In this document: piece after piece, positions 29,346 through 40,408 of the stretch
Layout of the letters: each line of letters begins with the position of its first letter
Position numbering within the stretch: position 1 is the stretch's first letter
NCBI GenBank assembly: GCA_009746045.1
Contig: RPFO01000457.1
Span: 1-50,371, forward strand
Source of the DNA: Mesostigma viride
Taxonomy: Eukaryota > Streptophyta > Mesostigmatophyceae > Mesostigmatales > Mesostigmataceae
DNA: 50,371 nt
Direction of reading: 5' to 3'
The notes under the pieces: generated by a model
The model's database searches: none
The model's input: only the letters and a program-made list of their open reading frames with translations
What the model was told of the DNA's origin: nothing
Program-made: the position numbers and the translations under genes

Positions 29346-29404
29346 AAGGCAAGAATTCTATCACAAATTCATGGGAGCAGATCTGAAGAGAGACCTAATC
29401 CAAT

Positions 29405-30535
29405 CATGTGAGGACTGGCATGGGTGTGTCGCATGCGTGCGTGGGTGTGGTGGATGCGTGCGTGTGGTGGGTGGCTGCCATGGCGTGCGTGGGTGTGGTG
29501 GATGCGTGGCATGCGTGCGTGGGTGCGGTGGAAGGCTGGCATGCGTGCGCGGGTGGGCTAGCATGCGTGCGTGAGTGTGGTGGTGGGCTGGCATGCGTGC
29601 GTGGATGTGGTGGGTGCCTGGCATGTGTGCGTGGGTGTGGTGGGTGCCTGGCATGCGTGCCTGGTTGTGGTGGGTGGCTGGCATGCGTGCGTGAATGTGG
29701 TGGTGGGCTAGCATGCGTGCGTGGGTGTGGTGGTGGGCTGGCATGCGTGCGTGGGTGTGGTGGATGGCTGGCATGCGTGCGTGGGTGTGGTGGATGCGTG
29801 GCATGCGTGCATGGGTGCGGTGGATGGCTGGCATGCGTGCGCGGGTGGGCTAGCATGCGTGCGTGAGTGTGGTGGTGGGCTGGCATGCGTGAGTGGATGT
29901 GTTGGGTGCCTGGCATGTGTGCGTGGGTGTGTTGGGTGCCTGGCATGCGTGCCTGGTTGTGGTGGGTGGCTGGGATGCGTGCGTGAATGTGGTGGTGGGC
30001 TAGCATGCGTGCGTGGGTGTGGTGGTGGGCTGGCATGCGTGCGTGGGTGTGGTGGATGGCTGGCATGCGTGCGTGGGTGTGGTGGATGGGTGGCATGCGT
30101 GCATGGGTGTGGTGGGTGGCTGGCATGCGTGCGTGGGTGGCTGGCATGCATGCGTGGATGTGGTGTTGGGCTGGCATGCGTGCGTGGGTGTGGTGGTGGG
30201 CTGGCATGCGCGCGTGGGTGTGTTGGATGGCTGGCATGCGTGCATGGGTGTAATGGATGGCTGGCATGCGTGTGTGGGTGTGGTGGTGGGCTGGCATGCG
30301 TGCGTGGGTGTGGTGGGTGGCTGGCATGCGTGCGTGGGTGTGGTGGGTGGCTGGCATGCGTGCGTGGGTGTGGTGGGTGGCTGGCATGCGTGCGTGGGGT
30401 GGTGGGTGGCTGGCATGCGTGCGTGGGTGTGGTGGGTGGCTGGCATGCGTGTGTGGGTGTGGTGGGTGGCTGGCATGCGTGCGTGGGTGTGTTGGATGGG
30501 TGGCATGCGTGCCTGGGTGTGTTGGGGGGGCTGGC
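29405..30535 (+). repeat. 30-bp minisatellite, left arm
   Basis: About 38 copies of a 30-bp G/T-rich unit with core GCATGCGTGCGTGGGTGTGG followed by TGGGTGGCTG. Variants change GGTGGG to GATGGC or GTTGGA. Because 30 is divisible by three and stops are rare, it stays open in most frames (decapeptides such as HTHARMPATH); these are not genes. Confidence 0.95.
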
Positions 30536-32496
30536 GTTTATATACTGAGAATAATATAGTTTTAAAAAGGACATATAGTTACCAAACATAATATATAATA
30601 GCTATTAATCGTTGCCTATCCAAAGTTGCATGCAGTAAGTGCAACAGCCAAAATATGCCAACAAATCAGTTGATGGGAATTTCATAAAACTTACAATCGA
30701 AATACAACAGACCCCAGTTAGAAGAACGAAGGAATATCTGCGTGACAGGGAATAACGCACCAGAGATGCTCGGTAAGCGTTGCTGACCGAAACACAACGG
30801 AAAAACACTGCCCGGTTGCTGGTAAGAGAATAAAAAGGCGTTGTCCATAATCGAAATACATAAACAAAGAGCGGGAGTCATACCTGCCTTGCGGGAAGTG
30901 ACGCAACGAATGTTATGGCCGAGCAAACTGGGCCTCCTTTCCCGTTGCTGACGGAAACACACCTCAAACAGACGGCCTCGAAGCATGGTAATGCATGCAA
31001 CGACGTTCAAAAGCGTCCCAAATCGAAATAAAACGAAACCGAGCGCAAAATACAGTGGAATATATGCATATCGGAATATATGCATGGCGGGGCATGATGT
31101 ATTGGAAAAGCCTGGTTGCCTTCGTATCCGCTCCTGACGTGAACAAATGGAAAGAGACCGCCTGGAAGCCAACATATGCAGGCGACACCGTTCCAAAGCC
31201 CAGAAAACAAAAATGCAGCTTACCCAGGCGTCATTCCGGGTGCCACCGTCTTACCCTGACAGTCGTCATCCCAGCAACCTCTCCAAGAGCTTACGGCCCC
31301 CACAGTCCAGGAGCTTGCATGACCCATCATTACGTACCTAAGCATCGGTGATTTTAAAACCGCGCTCCTAAGCGCACAAAAAGAGAGCTAGCTTTCCCAA
31401 CGGCATGACGAACTGAACACTTTCCTATCGACAGCCATACCGTAATCCCGTGGCCATTTGCAGCGTGATGCAATTAGGGTTGGGTAGGTAATAGGTAGGC
31501 TGCTGGTTTTTGTTAGAATTGTGATGTGCATCATTTTGTTGGGCCCGTGGGCCACAATCATCGCCGTCAACGGCTCAACGCTGCGCTTTGAGTTTTTACG
31601 TGTGAACCGTCAGCCCTCGAGTGTCGTCCAATCTTCTTGCTCGGTTACTAATAATGTCGTATTCCAAAGGAACACTAGTAATGAAAACGGTCGCAAAGCG
31701 TACGGCTGTAAAAGGGTAGAAAACGGTAACGTGGCATCCTCGCAGTCGCCGGAAAGTGGAAGCGCGGCGCCGATGGCAATCGTCTCGACCAAATTTTTCG
31801 AAACCGAGAAAGCAGATTGGACGACACTTGAAGGCTGACGTCCACACGTGAAGACCCACCAGAGCGCAGCGTTGAGCCGTTGACGGCGATGTGGCCCACG
31901 GGCCCAGCAAAATAATGCACATCAATTGCATCGCGTCGCAAATGGCCGCTGGACAAATGGTATGGCTGTCGACAGCGACGTGCTCAGTTGGTCATGTTTG
32001 TTACAGGAAAGCTAGTGGTATTCTTGTACGCTTAGAAGCGTGGTTTTAAAGTCACCGATGCTGAGGTACGTTATGATGGGTCATGGAAACTCCTGGACTG
32101 TGGGGGCCGTAAGCTCTGCTAGAGGTTGCTAGGATGACGACTGTCAGGGTAAGATGGTGGCACCCGGAATGACGCCTGGGTAAGCTCTGTTCGTGTTTGC
32201 TGGGCTTCGGAACAGTGGCGCATGCATATGTTGGCTTCCAGGCGGTCTCTTTCCATTTGTTCACGTCAGGAGCGGATACGGAGGCAACCAGGCTTTTCCA
32301 ATACATCATGTCCCGCCATGCATGTATTCTACCGGCTTTAGCGCTCGGTTTCTTTTCATGTCGATCTGGGACGCTTTTGAACGTCGTTGCATTCATTACT
32401 ATGCTTTGAGGCCGTCTGTTTGAATTGTATTTCCGTCAGCCACGGGCAAGGAGGCCCAGTTTGCTCGGCCATAACATTCGTTGCGTCACTTCCCGC
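30536..32496. other. Inner arms and spacer of the palindrome
   Basis: No gene recognised. 30890-31350 pairs with 32055-32510, 31385-31510 pairs with 31940-32030, and 31510-31650 pairs with 31800-31940. The unpaired centre is near 31651-31799. 30540-30890 is left-arm only and is a degenerate internal duplication (GTTGCTGACSGAAACAC and AATCGAAATA recur). Confidence 0.75.
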
Positions 32497-33675
32497 ATGC
32501 CACGCATCCACCACCACACCCACGCACACATGCCACCCATCCGACACACCCACGCACGCATGCCACCCATCCAACACACCCACGCACGCATGCCACCCAT
32601 CCAACACACCCACGCACGCATGCCAGCCACCCACCACACCCACGCACGCATGCCAGCCACCCACCACACCCATGCACGCATGCCAGCCACCCACCACACC
32701 CACGCACGTATGCCAGCCACCCACCACACCCACGCACACATCCACCACACCCACGCACGCAAGCCAGCCATCCACCACACCCACGCACGCAGGCCAGCCA
32801 CCCACCACACCCACGCACGCATGCTACCCATCCAACACACCCACGCACGCATGCCAGCCCACCACCACACCCACGCACGCATGCCAGCCATCCACCACAC
32901 CCACGCACGCATGCCATGCATCCACCACCACACCCACGCACACAGGCCTGCCAGCCACCACACACACCCCACGCATGCATGCCAGCCCACCACCACACGC
33001 ACGCATGCCAGCCCACCACCACACCCACACAGGCATGCCACGCATCCACCACACCCACGCACGCATGCCAGCCACCCACCACACCCATGCACGCATCCAC
33101 CACACCCACGCACGCATGGCAGCCATCCACCACACCCACGCACGCAAGCATGCCACCCACCACACCCATGCACGCATGCCAGCCACCCGCGACACCCACG
33201 CACGTATGCTAGCCCACCACCACACCCACACATGCATGCCAGCCATTCACCACACCCACGCACGCATGCCAGCCATCCACCACACCCACGCACGCATGCT
33301 AGCCCACCACCACATTCACGCACGCATGCCAGCCACCCACCACACCCACGCACGCATGCCAGCCACCCCAGACACCCACGCACGCAGGCCAGCCCACCAC
33401 CACATCCACGCGCGCATGCTAGCCCACCACCACATTCACGCACGCATGCCAGCCACCCACCACACCCACGCACGCAGGCCAGCCACCCATCACACCCATG
33501 CACGCATGCCAGGCACCCACCACACCCACGCACGCATGCCACCCACCCACCACACCCACGCACGCATGCCAGCCACCCACCACACCCACGCACACATGCT
33601 AGCCCACCACCACACCCACGCACACATGCCCACCACACCCACGCATCCCACCCAGCACACCCACGCCAGTCCTTG
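32497..33675 (-). repeat. 30-bp minisatellite, right arm
   Basis: Reverse-complement counterpart of the left array, about 39 units with core CCACACCCACGCACGCATGC. Unit variants are arranged in partly the same order as in the left arm, reversed. Confidence 0.95.
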
Positions 33676-33689
33676 CATGTTTGGCAAGG

Positions 33690-34255
33690 GTCTCTTTGCA
33701 GAGAGACGATGTTACTCATTTGTGATAAAGTTCTCGAATTCCTGTAAGGGTCTAGCTGCAGCTAGACCCCTCCCAACTTCCCAGGTTTCATCCTTTTTGA
33801 TTGCATGTAAGGGTCTAGCTGCAGGTAGACCCTCCCAATTATTGGTTGTTTTTTCGCATTCTTGTAAGGGTCTAGCTGCAGCTAGACCCCTCCCAACTTC
33901 CCTGGTTTCATCCTTTTTGATTGCATGTAAGGGTCTAGCTGCAGGTAGACCCTCCCAATTATTGGTTGTTTTTTCGCATTCCTGTAAGGGTCTAGCTGCA
34001 GCTAGACCCCACCCAACTTCCAAGGTTTCATCCTTTTTGATTGCATGTAAGGGTCTAGCTGCAGGTAGACCCTCCCAATTATTGGTTGTTTTTTCGCATT
34101 CCTGTAAGGGTCTAGCTGCAGCTAGACCCCTCCCAACTTCAATGTTTCATCTTTGTATGATTTGAGGGGTCTAGTTGCAGGAAGACCTCCCACTTATTCG
34201 ATGTTTATTTTTTGCGTTCACGGAAGGGTCTAGCTGCAGCGAGACCCCTCCCCAA
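33690..34255 (-). repeat. 120-bp tandem repeat, right arm
   Basis: About four and a half units in inverted orientation, again with a 120-bp period (TGCATGTAAGGGTCTAGCTG at 33802, 33922 and 34042) and the palindrome GGTCTAGCTGCAGCTAGACC. The half-unit edges near 34165 and 34230 match 28775 and 28715 of the left arm. Confidence 0.94.
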
Positions 34256-34380
34256 TTCGAGGTTGTGAAACATGCTTTTGTGCGGGGGTACTTGATTCGT
34301 CGAATACTTTCGAAATGCCTCCGTTGCTTTGCATCATTTTTTGTAAATGTTTTCGAGCGACGCGTCGTAGACTACAGGTG

Positions 34381-34832
34381 CTTGACGACGGTATGCGTGA
34401 CTGTGTTTTTGTTGTGTTATGTGCAGCCCGAGACATTGACGGTAATGAAACTTTTGAAGGGTGAGGCGGGCTATTAAGTGGATAAGGCCATAATCCGCTT
34501 GCCATACTAAGTGCTTGCTATGTGTTGAGATGGCGGGTGCGGGTGCCGTCGGCGCGCAAATTAAGTTGTGCGAGAGTGTAGCTTACACAGATAACTGGCT
34601 GGACCACATTGCGATGTTGGAAGCCATAGCGTGATCCCTAATCGGGAACAGTGTCAAGGAGGACTACATTTTTCATGTTTTGAAGATTGCCGAATCGTGC
34701 ATTTTACAGTTGAAGTCGGATGTTGGGAGTGTCATACCTTGTCGTGCTTTTTTATGGGCGACGCTCGTTGATTGATTTGGCGAGTCCAGAAGTACAAGTT
34801 TGAGGGTTGTGATGAACGGGAAAGGATGTATA
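34381..34832. other. No recognisable gene
   Basis: Spacer between the palindrome and a LINE tail; nothing assignable on either strand. Confidence 0.5.
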
Positions 34833-34879
34833 CTAATTAATTAATTAGACTTGTGCTCCCGTTGGGGAGTCACGGAGCA
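34833..34879 (-). mobile_element. Minimal LINE 3'-end fragment with (TTAA)n tail
   Basis: (TTAA)n at 34833-34847, then GTGCTCCCGTTGGGGAGTCA and CGGAGCA. This is the minus-strand 3' hairpin nearly identical to that of the 15057-15591 insertion, with nothing upstream. No target-site duplication was seen. Confidence 0.75.
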
Positions 34880-34981
34880 TTAACCCCGATGGATCGATGG
34901 ATGGATGGAAACGGTGTATATGGAAAACCGTGATACTTGCTGCCATGTGGTTGTCTCCTTAATGTTTCAAATATATAAGAC

Positions 34982-35117
34982 CTATAGTCAGCAAAATTGG
35001 TGCGAGAGGTCCCCAGTTCGATTCCGGTCGGATTCATTTGCAGATCGCGTTTTCCGCGTTTTCCGCGGCCCGGCACTGAACGCAAAGGTTTTCACCTTTG
35101 CGGAGTGTCTGATCAGA
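34982..35117 (+). mobile_element. tRNA-like SINE candidate, copy 2
   Basis: A 136-bp copy, inverted relative to 26885-27022. It starts CTATAGTCAGCAAAATTGGT (imperfect A box: TAGTCAG, 5 extra bases, TTGGT). The B-box-like GTTCGATTCC is at 35016-35025. The body ends GCGGAGTGTCTGATCAGA. It is flanked by an exact 9-bp duplication ATATAAGAC at 34973-34981 and 35118-35126. There is no anticodon arm between the two boxes. Confidence 0.8.
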
Positions 35118-35126
35118 ATATAAGAC

Positions 35127-35597
35127 AGCCGGCACTTGCTCATTGACGTTTCTGTGGCTCGCCCCTTGGCTCTTAGCCATGTGCGCATGGTTCAGTTGGT
35201 GCATCCCAGGCGGCGGCCGGGCTACCCGGCGGATCGGGTTGAGCGGGCCAAGCCCACGGCCTAAGGCGACGTCGGGCACCACCGTGTGGTGCCCTTCGTC
35301 TTGGAGTTCGGGGCCTTGGGGACCCTTACCGCCGGCTTCTTTAAGGAGTAAGTAAGTACCTGCGGAAGTTCTTTTAAGGAGTGTTGCCCGCGGCTCCGGG
35401 AGGACTGCGTGGACCTGGAGGGCTAGCGGGCCCCTGGGTCGGCGCGGACCTGGACGCCGTACTGTTTAGGCTTGTTGTTGTTGTTGTTGTGTCTCACGCC
35501 GCACATGGGCAGCAGAGAATCTGTAGTGGCCGAGGGCCGGATATATTTAGTATCGGTGGTACTATCAAGGAGACAACCAGCAGTACTATGTTTAGGC
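35127..35597. other. GC-rich stretch without a recognised gene
   Basis: This contains a (TTG)n run at about 35470-35490 and a copy of CAAGGAGACAACCAGC at 35566-35581. The GC content is clearly above the flanks, as in the LINE-derived parts of the window, so it may be an old element; there is no diagnostic motif. Confidence 0.4.
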
Positions 35598-36578
35598 TTA
35601 ATTAATTAATTAATTAATTAGGAACATAACTCCGTTGGGAGTATATGTAGCACATAGCCCTGAGAAGGGGCATATGAGCCTATAATACATTCTAAGCTAC
35701 TTCCTGCAAGGGTGGGAATGTAAACAACACTTGCTCTAGGTGCACCAGGGCACCCGCACCCTCATGGTCTATCACGCTATGCCCGGGTAAGGGGGGAGCA
35801 TGCCTGTGAGCACAACTCAAGCAACAAGCCCTCGACCTTCGCGAGGAAACCGACATCGCCCGGCGCAGCCACAATGTCATCGTCAAGCACTTCGACCAGC
35901 CGGCAGGTGAGACCTCCACGACCCTTCTTGAGGCATTTAAGCGCGACATTCTTGCCCCCATGCTACTCACTGGTGAGCTGGACATGTCGGCTGTCCGCCT
36001 CCCCCGCGCGCGGGGGAAGGCTGGCCCGGCACCCGTGCTCCTCACCTTTAAGTACATGGCGGACAAGCTGTCGTTCCTTAAATGCCGCAAGAAGCTCTCG
36101 AGGACTCGCTTCACGCTGGACGACGACTTGACCCTGGCCCAGCAACAGCGGCGACGCGAGCTATGGCCGGCCTACCTTCAGCTCCGGCACAGCGCAGGGG
36201 GGAAGCCGGTATACTGGAGGGGGGCGGTCATCCACGTTGACCACAAGCCCTGGCAGCCCCCTCCTGCCACCTCAGACTAGGGAATCCATACCAGTAGTGT
36301 AGATTAGTCAGGCTTAGCCTAGCATGTGGCCCACGCGCATGTGCGCCCATAATGGCCCCCATGGATGTTGTCTACAGAATTTAGCCAAGCCCTGCCTATA
36401 ACGGGACCCCCATGGATGTTGCACTAAGAATTTAGCCATGCTACGCAGTGCAGAGCGATGCTCTCTGTCGAGAAGCCATGCCCTAGCTCTTGTATAGCCA
36501 TGATGATCTTCCCCACCTATGACAGGCTCCCCTTCGCTGGGTGCTGCCTGAAACTCTGGGTGGTGCAGGTGCCCTAGC
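35598..36578 (-). mobile_element. Twin-primed ORF1-only LINE insertion
   Basis: A (TTAA)n tail (35598-35621) and the family 3' end in minus orientation (to about 35795) are followed by ORF1 and 3' UTR in plus orientation (about 35800-36578). The two parts meet at matching points of the 3' UTR: the plus part stops at GGTGCAGGTGCCC and the minus part starts at GGTGCGGGTGCCC. This is the layout twin priming gives: an inverted 5' segment joined to a sense 3' segment. ORF1 runs straight into the 3' UTR, again without ORF2. Confidence 0.82.
35816..36280 (+). pseudogene. LINE ORF1-like protein, 5'-truncated
   Basis: The frame reads LKQQALDLREETDIARRSHN, then VIVKHFDQPAGETSTTLLEA, LTFKYMADKLSFLKCRKK, LWPAYLQLRH and KPVYWRGAVIHVD, and stops at 36280. 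An early coiled-coil-like stretch followed by this order resembles the RNA-binding ORF1 proteins of L1-type LINEs. The N-terminus is lost at the inversion junction. Its end matches the fragment at 15479-15591. Confidence 0.7.
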
Positions 36579-36580
36579 TC

Positions 36581-36768
36581 GTCGTCTGTCCCTGGTCCTC
36601 TACGGAGGACTGAGTTGAACTCAGTCCTCTCTAGAGGACCGAGTTTTTGGGTTTCGTAGAAAATTCGCCCCGGTCAGAATGTTTGACAAAAAAATTCTCT
36701 CAAAATTTATTCAAATACTACGTGAAAAGATCTTTCTTGGACATATTTTTGGGATTTTTTCGGATTTG
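36581..36768 (+). mobile_element. Solo left end of the piggyBac-type element
   Basis: 188 bp that align without gaps to 8321-8508, including both GTCCTC/GAGGAC hairpins and the AAAATTCGCCC and CAAATACTACGTGAAAAGAT blocks. The match stops near 36768, and no transposase or right end follows. It begins two bases after the LINE insertion. Confidence 0.85.
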
Positions 36769-38825
36769 GTATGCGCGGCTAACTGTACGGTCAAAGTACA
36801 GGTGGTAAGGGTACTTTTCCACGTGAAACGCGAGTTCCGGAAATGCACGACCTAGCCATGGCGGCTCGCGCCCATGCATGCAGTTTACGTTTGCGGACGA
36901 GTTAGCCGTCCAAACTCAGTAAATAGATTTAACATGCCCTAAAGATGATATAAATCAATTTTTAGCTCGCGGGGATGCGATTTACCCGGTGTCGGCACTG
37001 TTCTTGCTGGAAAAAACTGCGATAAGGCAGGTCGACGGAATTGATTACTGCGCTTGCTTTCCGGCGCAATTTCAATGGCTGATAGGTTTCTTTCTACATG
37101 TTAACATGAGTTGCATTAGAATATATTGAGTGACAGTATAGATTTGATGATCTCGACCATTCTGTCACGTCATGGTCTATGTGCCGCAAAGTGCCACTTT
37201 TGCGGGCACCGCCTGGGCCAAGGTAACGCCAGCCGTGCCAGGTAAAGCCGGATAATCGTTGCCTCTTCGTTCCTTGATGTTCGTACATGAGTTTAAGCTT
37301 GCGAGGCGTTGTCAGGTTCAAGTCTTGATGCTCTTTAGAAACTCATCAGAACTTGACCGTTGCCTGCCCCTCTCTAAAACCCCCTTTTCAGATGATGTTA
37401 GCAGGCATTTGCCTTAACCCAGTGTAGTTGTGCAGGGTTTTAGGAGCTGTGCAGGTTTAAACACCTTCATAGATGTTAGTTATTCTTTTGCTACGTTCAT
37501 ACTGCATGATTGTGTGGCCACGGGCTGCGTCAAGGGTGCATTCAAGCTTTTACGGGTGAGTGAAAAGTCTTGGTGACAAACCACTGCCATCATGTGCCAG
37601 CAACTATGTTGGCCACATCATGGCAAGGCAAAACAGTTATAGCCATATCTATTGTTGTTTGAAACAATGGAAATATGCTTAACCTACCCATTATATTGGT
37701 GGTTGACACTTATAACATAACCCTTTGGGGAGGCCCACACTAAATCACTAATCGAAAATTACTTGGGAAATGTTGTCTCGGGCTGATGGACATGTGTGCC
37801 CCTCAATTGCGGAGTTAAATTGGATGTATAATTGAATGAAATACATTATTACATTCCATGCATCGATGCTCGAGTCATCGCGATATCTGAATATCTTACA
37901 TAATTACAGACCCATCAATTGGAAGATCAGAAAGCTCCAGTGCATCTGCTCTACGACCGGACGTCTCAATCGTACGTAGTGCTTTCGAGTTATAATTACC
38001 CTCAATGTATGTCTGGAAAATCCACGTGCAGGCAGTGTCAAATGCATGGTATATGAACTAGTTATGTACATGTCAAGATGATGACAGTCAAGCGAGGCCA
38101 TACATGTTGACGGACAAGTGAGCCTGTAGACCTACGTCGATCCCCAGTTCCTCGATGTCGTGCGCAGCCCCGATATCATCAGATTTCCAATCCCCAACGG
38201 CCGTCGGCTCCGCAAAATCCACGTTCGCGATTAAACAGTGCAACCGCGAGGGCCGTTCTAACTTGTAATCCACCTATATAATGGGCTCCGTCTCGTCACC
38301 GTGCGTTCGCATCAACAGGACAGCCACGGGTGTCGCGACGTCTCGGACGCTGTGCACTACACGCATCATCTCGGTCATCGCAGCCGTCGAGCACGTCACA
38401 AGCATCAATTATTCTCTGGACGAATTCTCGTGACCGTGTTGATATTAATGTCTGCCAACTTCACGACTGTGAACAGCAGCCTCACGCACGTCCGGTCCAT
38501 CCGACTCCGTCAGGCGGTGTTGCGAATGGCGTCCTGCGTGCAAAAACCAGTACATGAAGGACAATAATGTTAGCCCGTTAGACAGATTTGTCTGTGGTTC
38601 CGCTTACAGCAGTACTAATCACCCGTTACGCGGATTTCGGGCAAGTGGGTATCCTCCTACATTACATGTATCCAATTATGGACGGGAGATTTAAAATGGG
38701 AAACAAGTATCAGCGAACCCAGAATCAAGGTATCCACGCAACGGTTTTGAAGAAACGGCTATGTACATATAGACACAATGAACTGAACAAAACTTTAGTA
38801 GCTCACTCGTCGTTCACTTGTTAGT
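36769..38825. other. About 2 kb without a recognised gene
   Basis: Only short frames without motifs on both strands. One imperfect copy of the CAACGGCCGT motif lies near 38199. Confidence 0.5.
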
Positions 38826-38950
38826 CGTAACGGAGGCAGTCATTCAGTCAGTTTGCAAGTTCAGTTGGCAAGTACGGAAACACACGCAAGTGCGTAACGG
38901 AGGCAGTCAGTCAGTCAGTTTGCAAGTGCAGTTGGCAAGTACGGACCACC
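38826..38950. repeat. 67-bp tandem duplication
   Basis: CGTAACGGAGGCAGTCA at 38826 and again at 38893, each followed by CAGTCAGTTTGCAAGT and CAGTTGGCAAGTACGGA. Confidence 0.9.
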
Positions 38951-39247
38951 AACCGCGTGTGTACGTCCATGATATCGCAATATAATCAAGAATAACAGGG
39001 AACGGTTAATGTATCCTTTACGCAGCTTTTTCGTTCAGGGCATGTTGAAATAACGAAAGTGGGGTCAGGTGTTCGAACCTTCCAAGTGCCGAATTTTTTA
39101 CGAACCAGCGCATTCACGAACCTTGCACTGGGGACGCGGTGGACGTGTACCATTACCCCGGCCTAATTCTAGCATTGTACACAAGGGGCGGTGGCTAGCA
39201 GTAAAGAAGGGCATCCTAGTCATAACGCTGGGCAAGTTTAAAAGCAC

Positions 39248-40068
39248 CAACGGCCGTTGAGTAGGAAAAAAAAAGAGCAGGAGAAGAGCACGTCGACGTT
39301 TCAACAGCAAGACAAAAATATTGAACCCCGAGTACCAATGAAAATGCTTTCATGCATGTCCACCCCGACGAGGCACAAATTCATGCATGCCCACCCCGAC
39401 GAGGCACAAATTAATGAACGACAGATTTCTCACCCCCCCCCGGCACATGGAACAAGTGCCATCGCACGCACACACTTTGTAGACAGGAGAGTTTCGAGAG
39501 TCCAACGGCCGTTGGCTCGGAGAAATTGACAGTACACCAGTAAAGACATTAAAATTATCACTTTGTTGTCTTATGTGTGCCGTGTCATTTCCCAAGGTCA
39601 AAAGCCGTCAACTTCTGCACCTCTTGTCCCTCCCACCCGTACGCACTAAGCATGCCCACCTTACACTACCACATGTGGCTCTTGAGAAAACTCCCCCCGA
39701 CGATGCACATGTGCCATTCACGCACACACCTTCAGACAAGGCTATCAGTTTTTCGAAGTCCAACGGCCGTTGGCTCCGAGAAATGCTGTTACAACTCAAA
39801 ATTACAATGGTGACATCCACGAGCTAGTGGTACGCCGAACAAGTGCTTGTATGACATATGGCGACTGCCCGTGAGGAAAAGTCCACCACCACACACGGTC
39901 AGTTTTTTGAGTCCAACGGCCGTTGGCTCCGAGAAATGCTGTTACAACGCAAAATTACAATGGTGACATACATGAGCTAGTGGTACGCCGAACAAGTGCT
40001 TGTATGACATATGGCGACTGCCCGTGAGGAAAAGTCCACCACCACACACGGACAGTTTTTTGACTCCA
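39248..40068. repeat. Spaced repeats centred on the palindrome CAACGGCCGTTG
   Basis: The 12-bp perfect palindrome occurs at 39248, 39503, 39761 and 39914. The last two begin near-identical tandem 153-bp units (39761-39913 and 39914-40066). The earlier spacing is about 255 bp with recognisable but diverged flanks (GAGAAAT on the right; CACACAC and TCGA-GTC on the left). A 31-bp duplication (CACCCCGACGAGGCACAAAT at 39361 and 39392) lies within. I see no credible gene here. Confidence 0.85.
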
Positions 40069-40408
40069 ACGCAAGAACAGACGTAATGCACACCAAGTGA
40101 CCAAGTGGCAAGATAAAGACACCCTTGCCAATCTCTACCCACAAAAACTTAGCCCCGAAATCCGTAGCCCCGAAATCCGTGATTGATTTGTACATTGTAG
40201 ATGACAATGCAGCGATCACATGTATTCTGAAACCAACACGTTTTTACCTAGTTATCATGGTAACCAATTTATGGTTACCTAGTTATCCATGGCTAGAAAG
40301 TTGTAAATACACGATGTGGCCACACACGCCATAGATGAAAATCATAACCAGATCACGCACATGATCATGGAAGGGGACTCTATTGATCTCAAAAAAGAAA
40401 GCTCAAGA
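40069..40408. other. No recognised gene
   Basis: AT-rich spacer; CCCCGAAATCCGT occurs twice in a row near 40153. Confidence 0.5.

Larger units (their letters stand above)
28575..34380. repeat. Nearly 6-kb inverted repeat (foldback-like palindrome)
   Basis: The left and right arms are reverse complements, in the same order from outside in: a unique edge (28590-28690 with 34255-34345), the 120-bp tandem repeat (28690-29345 with 33690-34255), the 30-bp array (29405-30535 with 32497-33675), and a unique inner segment (30890-31650 with 31800-32510). The spacer of about 150 bp lies near 31651-31799. Arms are diverged by point changes and small indels. The left arm has about 350 bp (30540-30890) missing on the right. 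Foldback transposons (Drosophila FB, sea urchin TU) have this plan of long inverted arms made of tandem repeats. No transposase and no clear target-site duplication were found. Confidence 0.88.

Noticed and set aside
30666-31196. 176-codon minus-strand frame in the palindrome's left inner arm
   Set aside because: The right arm, which is homologous, does not keep the frame, and there is no domain.
29404-33747. His-rich (HTHARMPATH) frames of 240-590 codons
   Set aside because: Products of the 30-bp minisatellite and its inverted copy; mirror-image frames exist on both strands.
34938-34962. GGTTGTCTCCTTA as an inverted copy of the CAAGGAGACAACC motif
   Set aside because: Only 11-12 bases agree and the context differs, so chance cannot be excluded.
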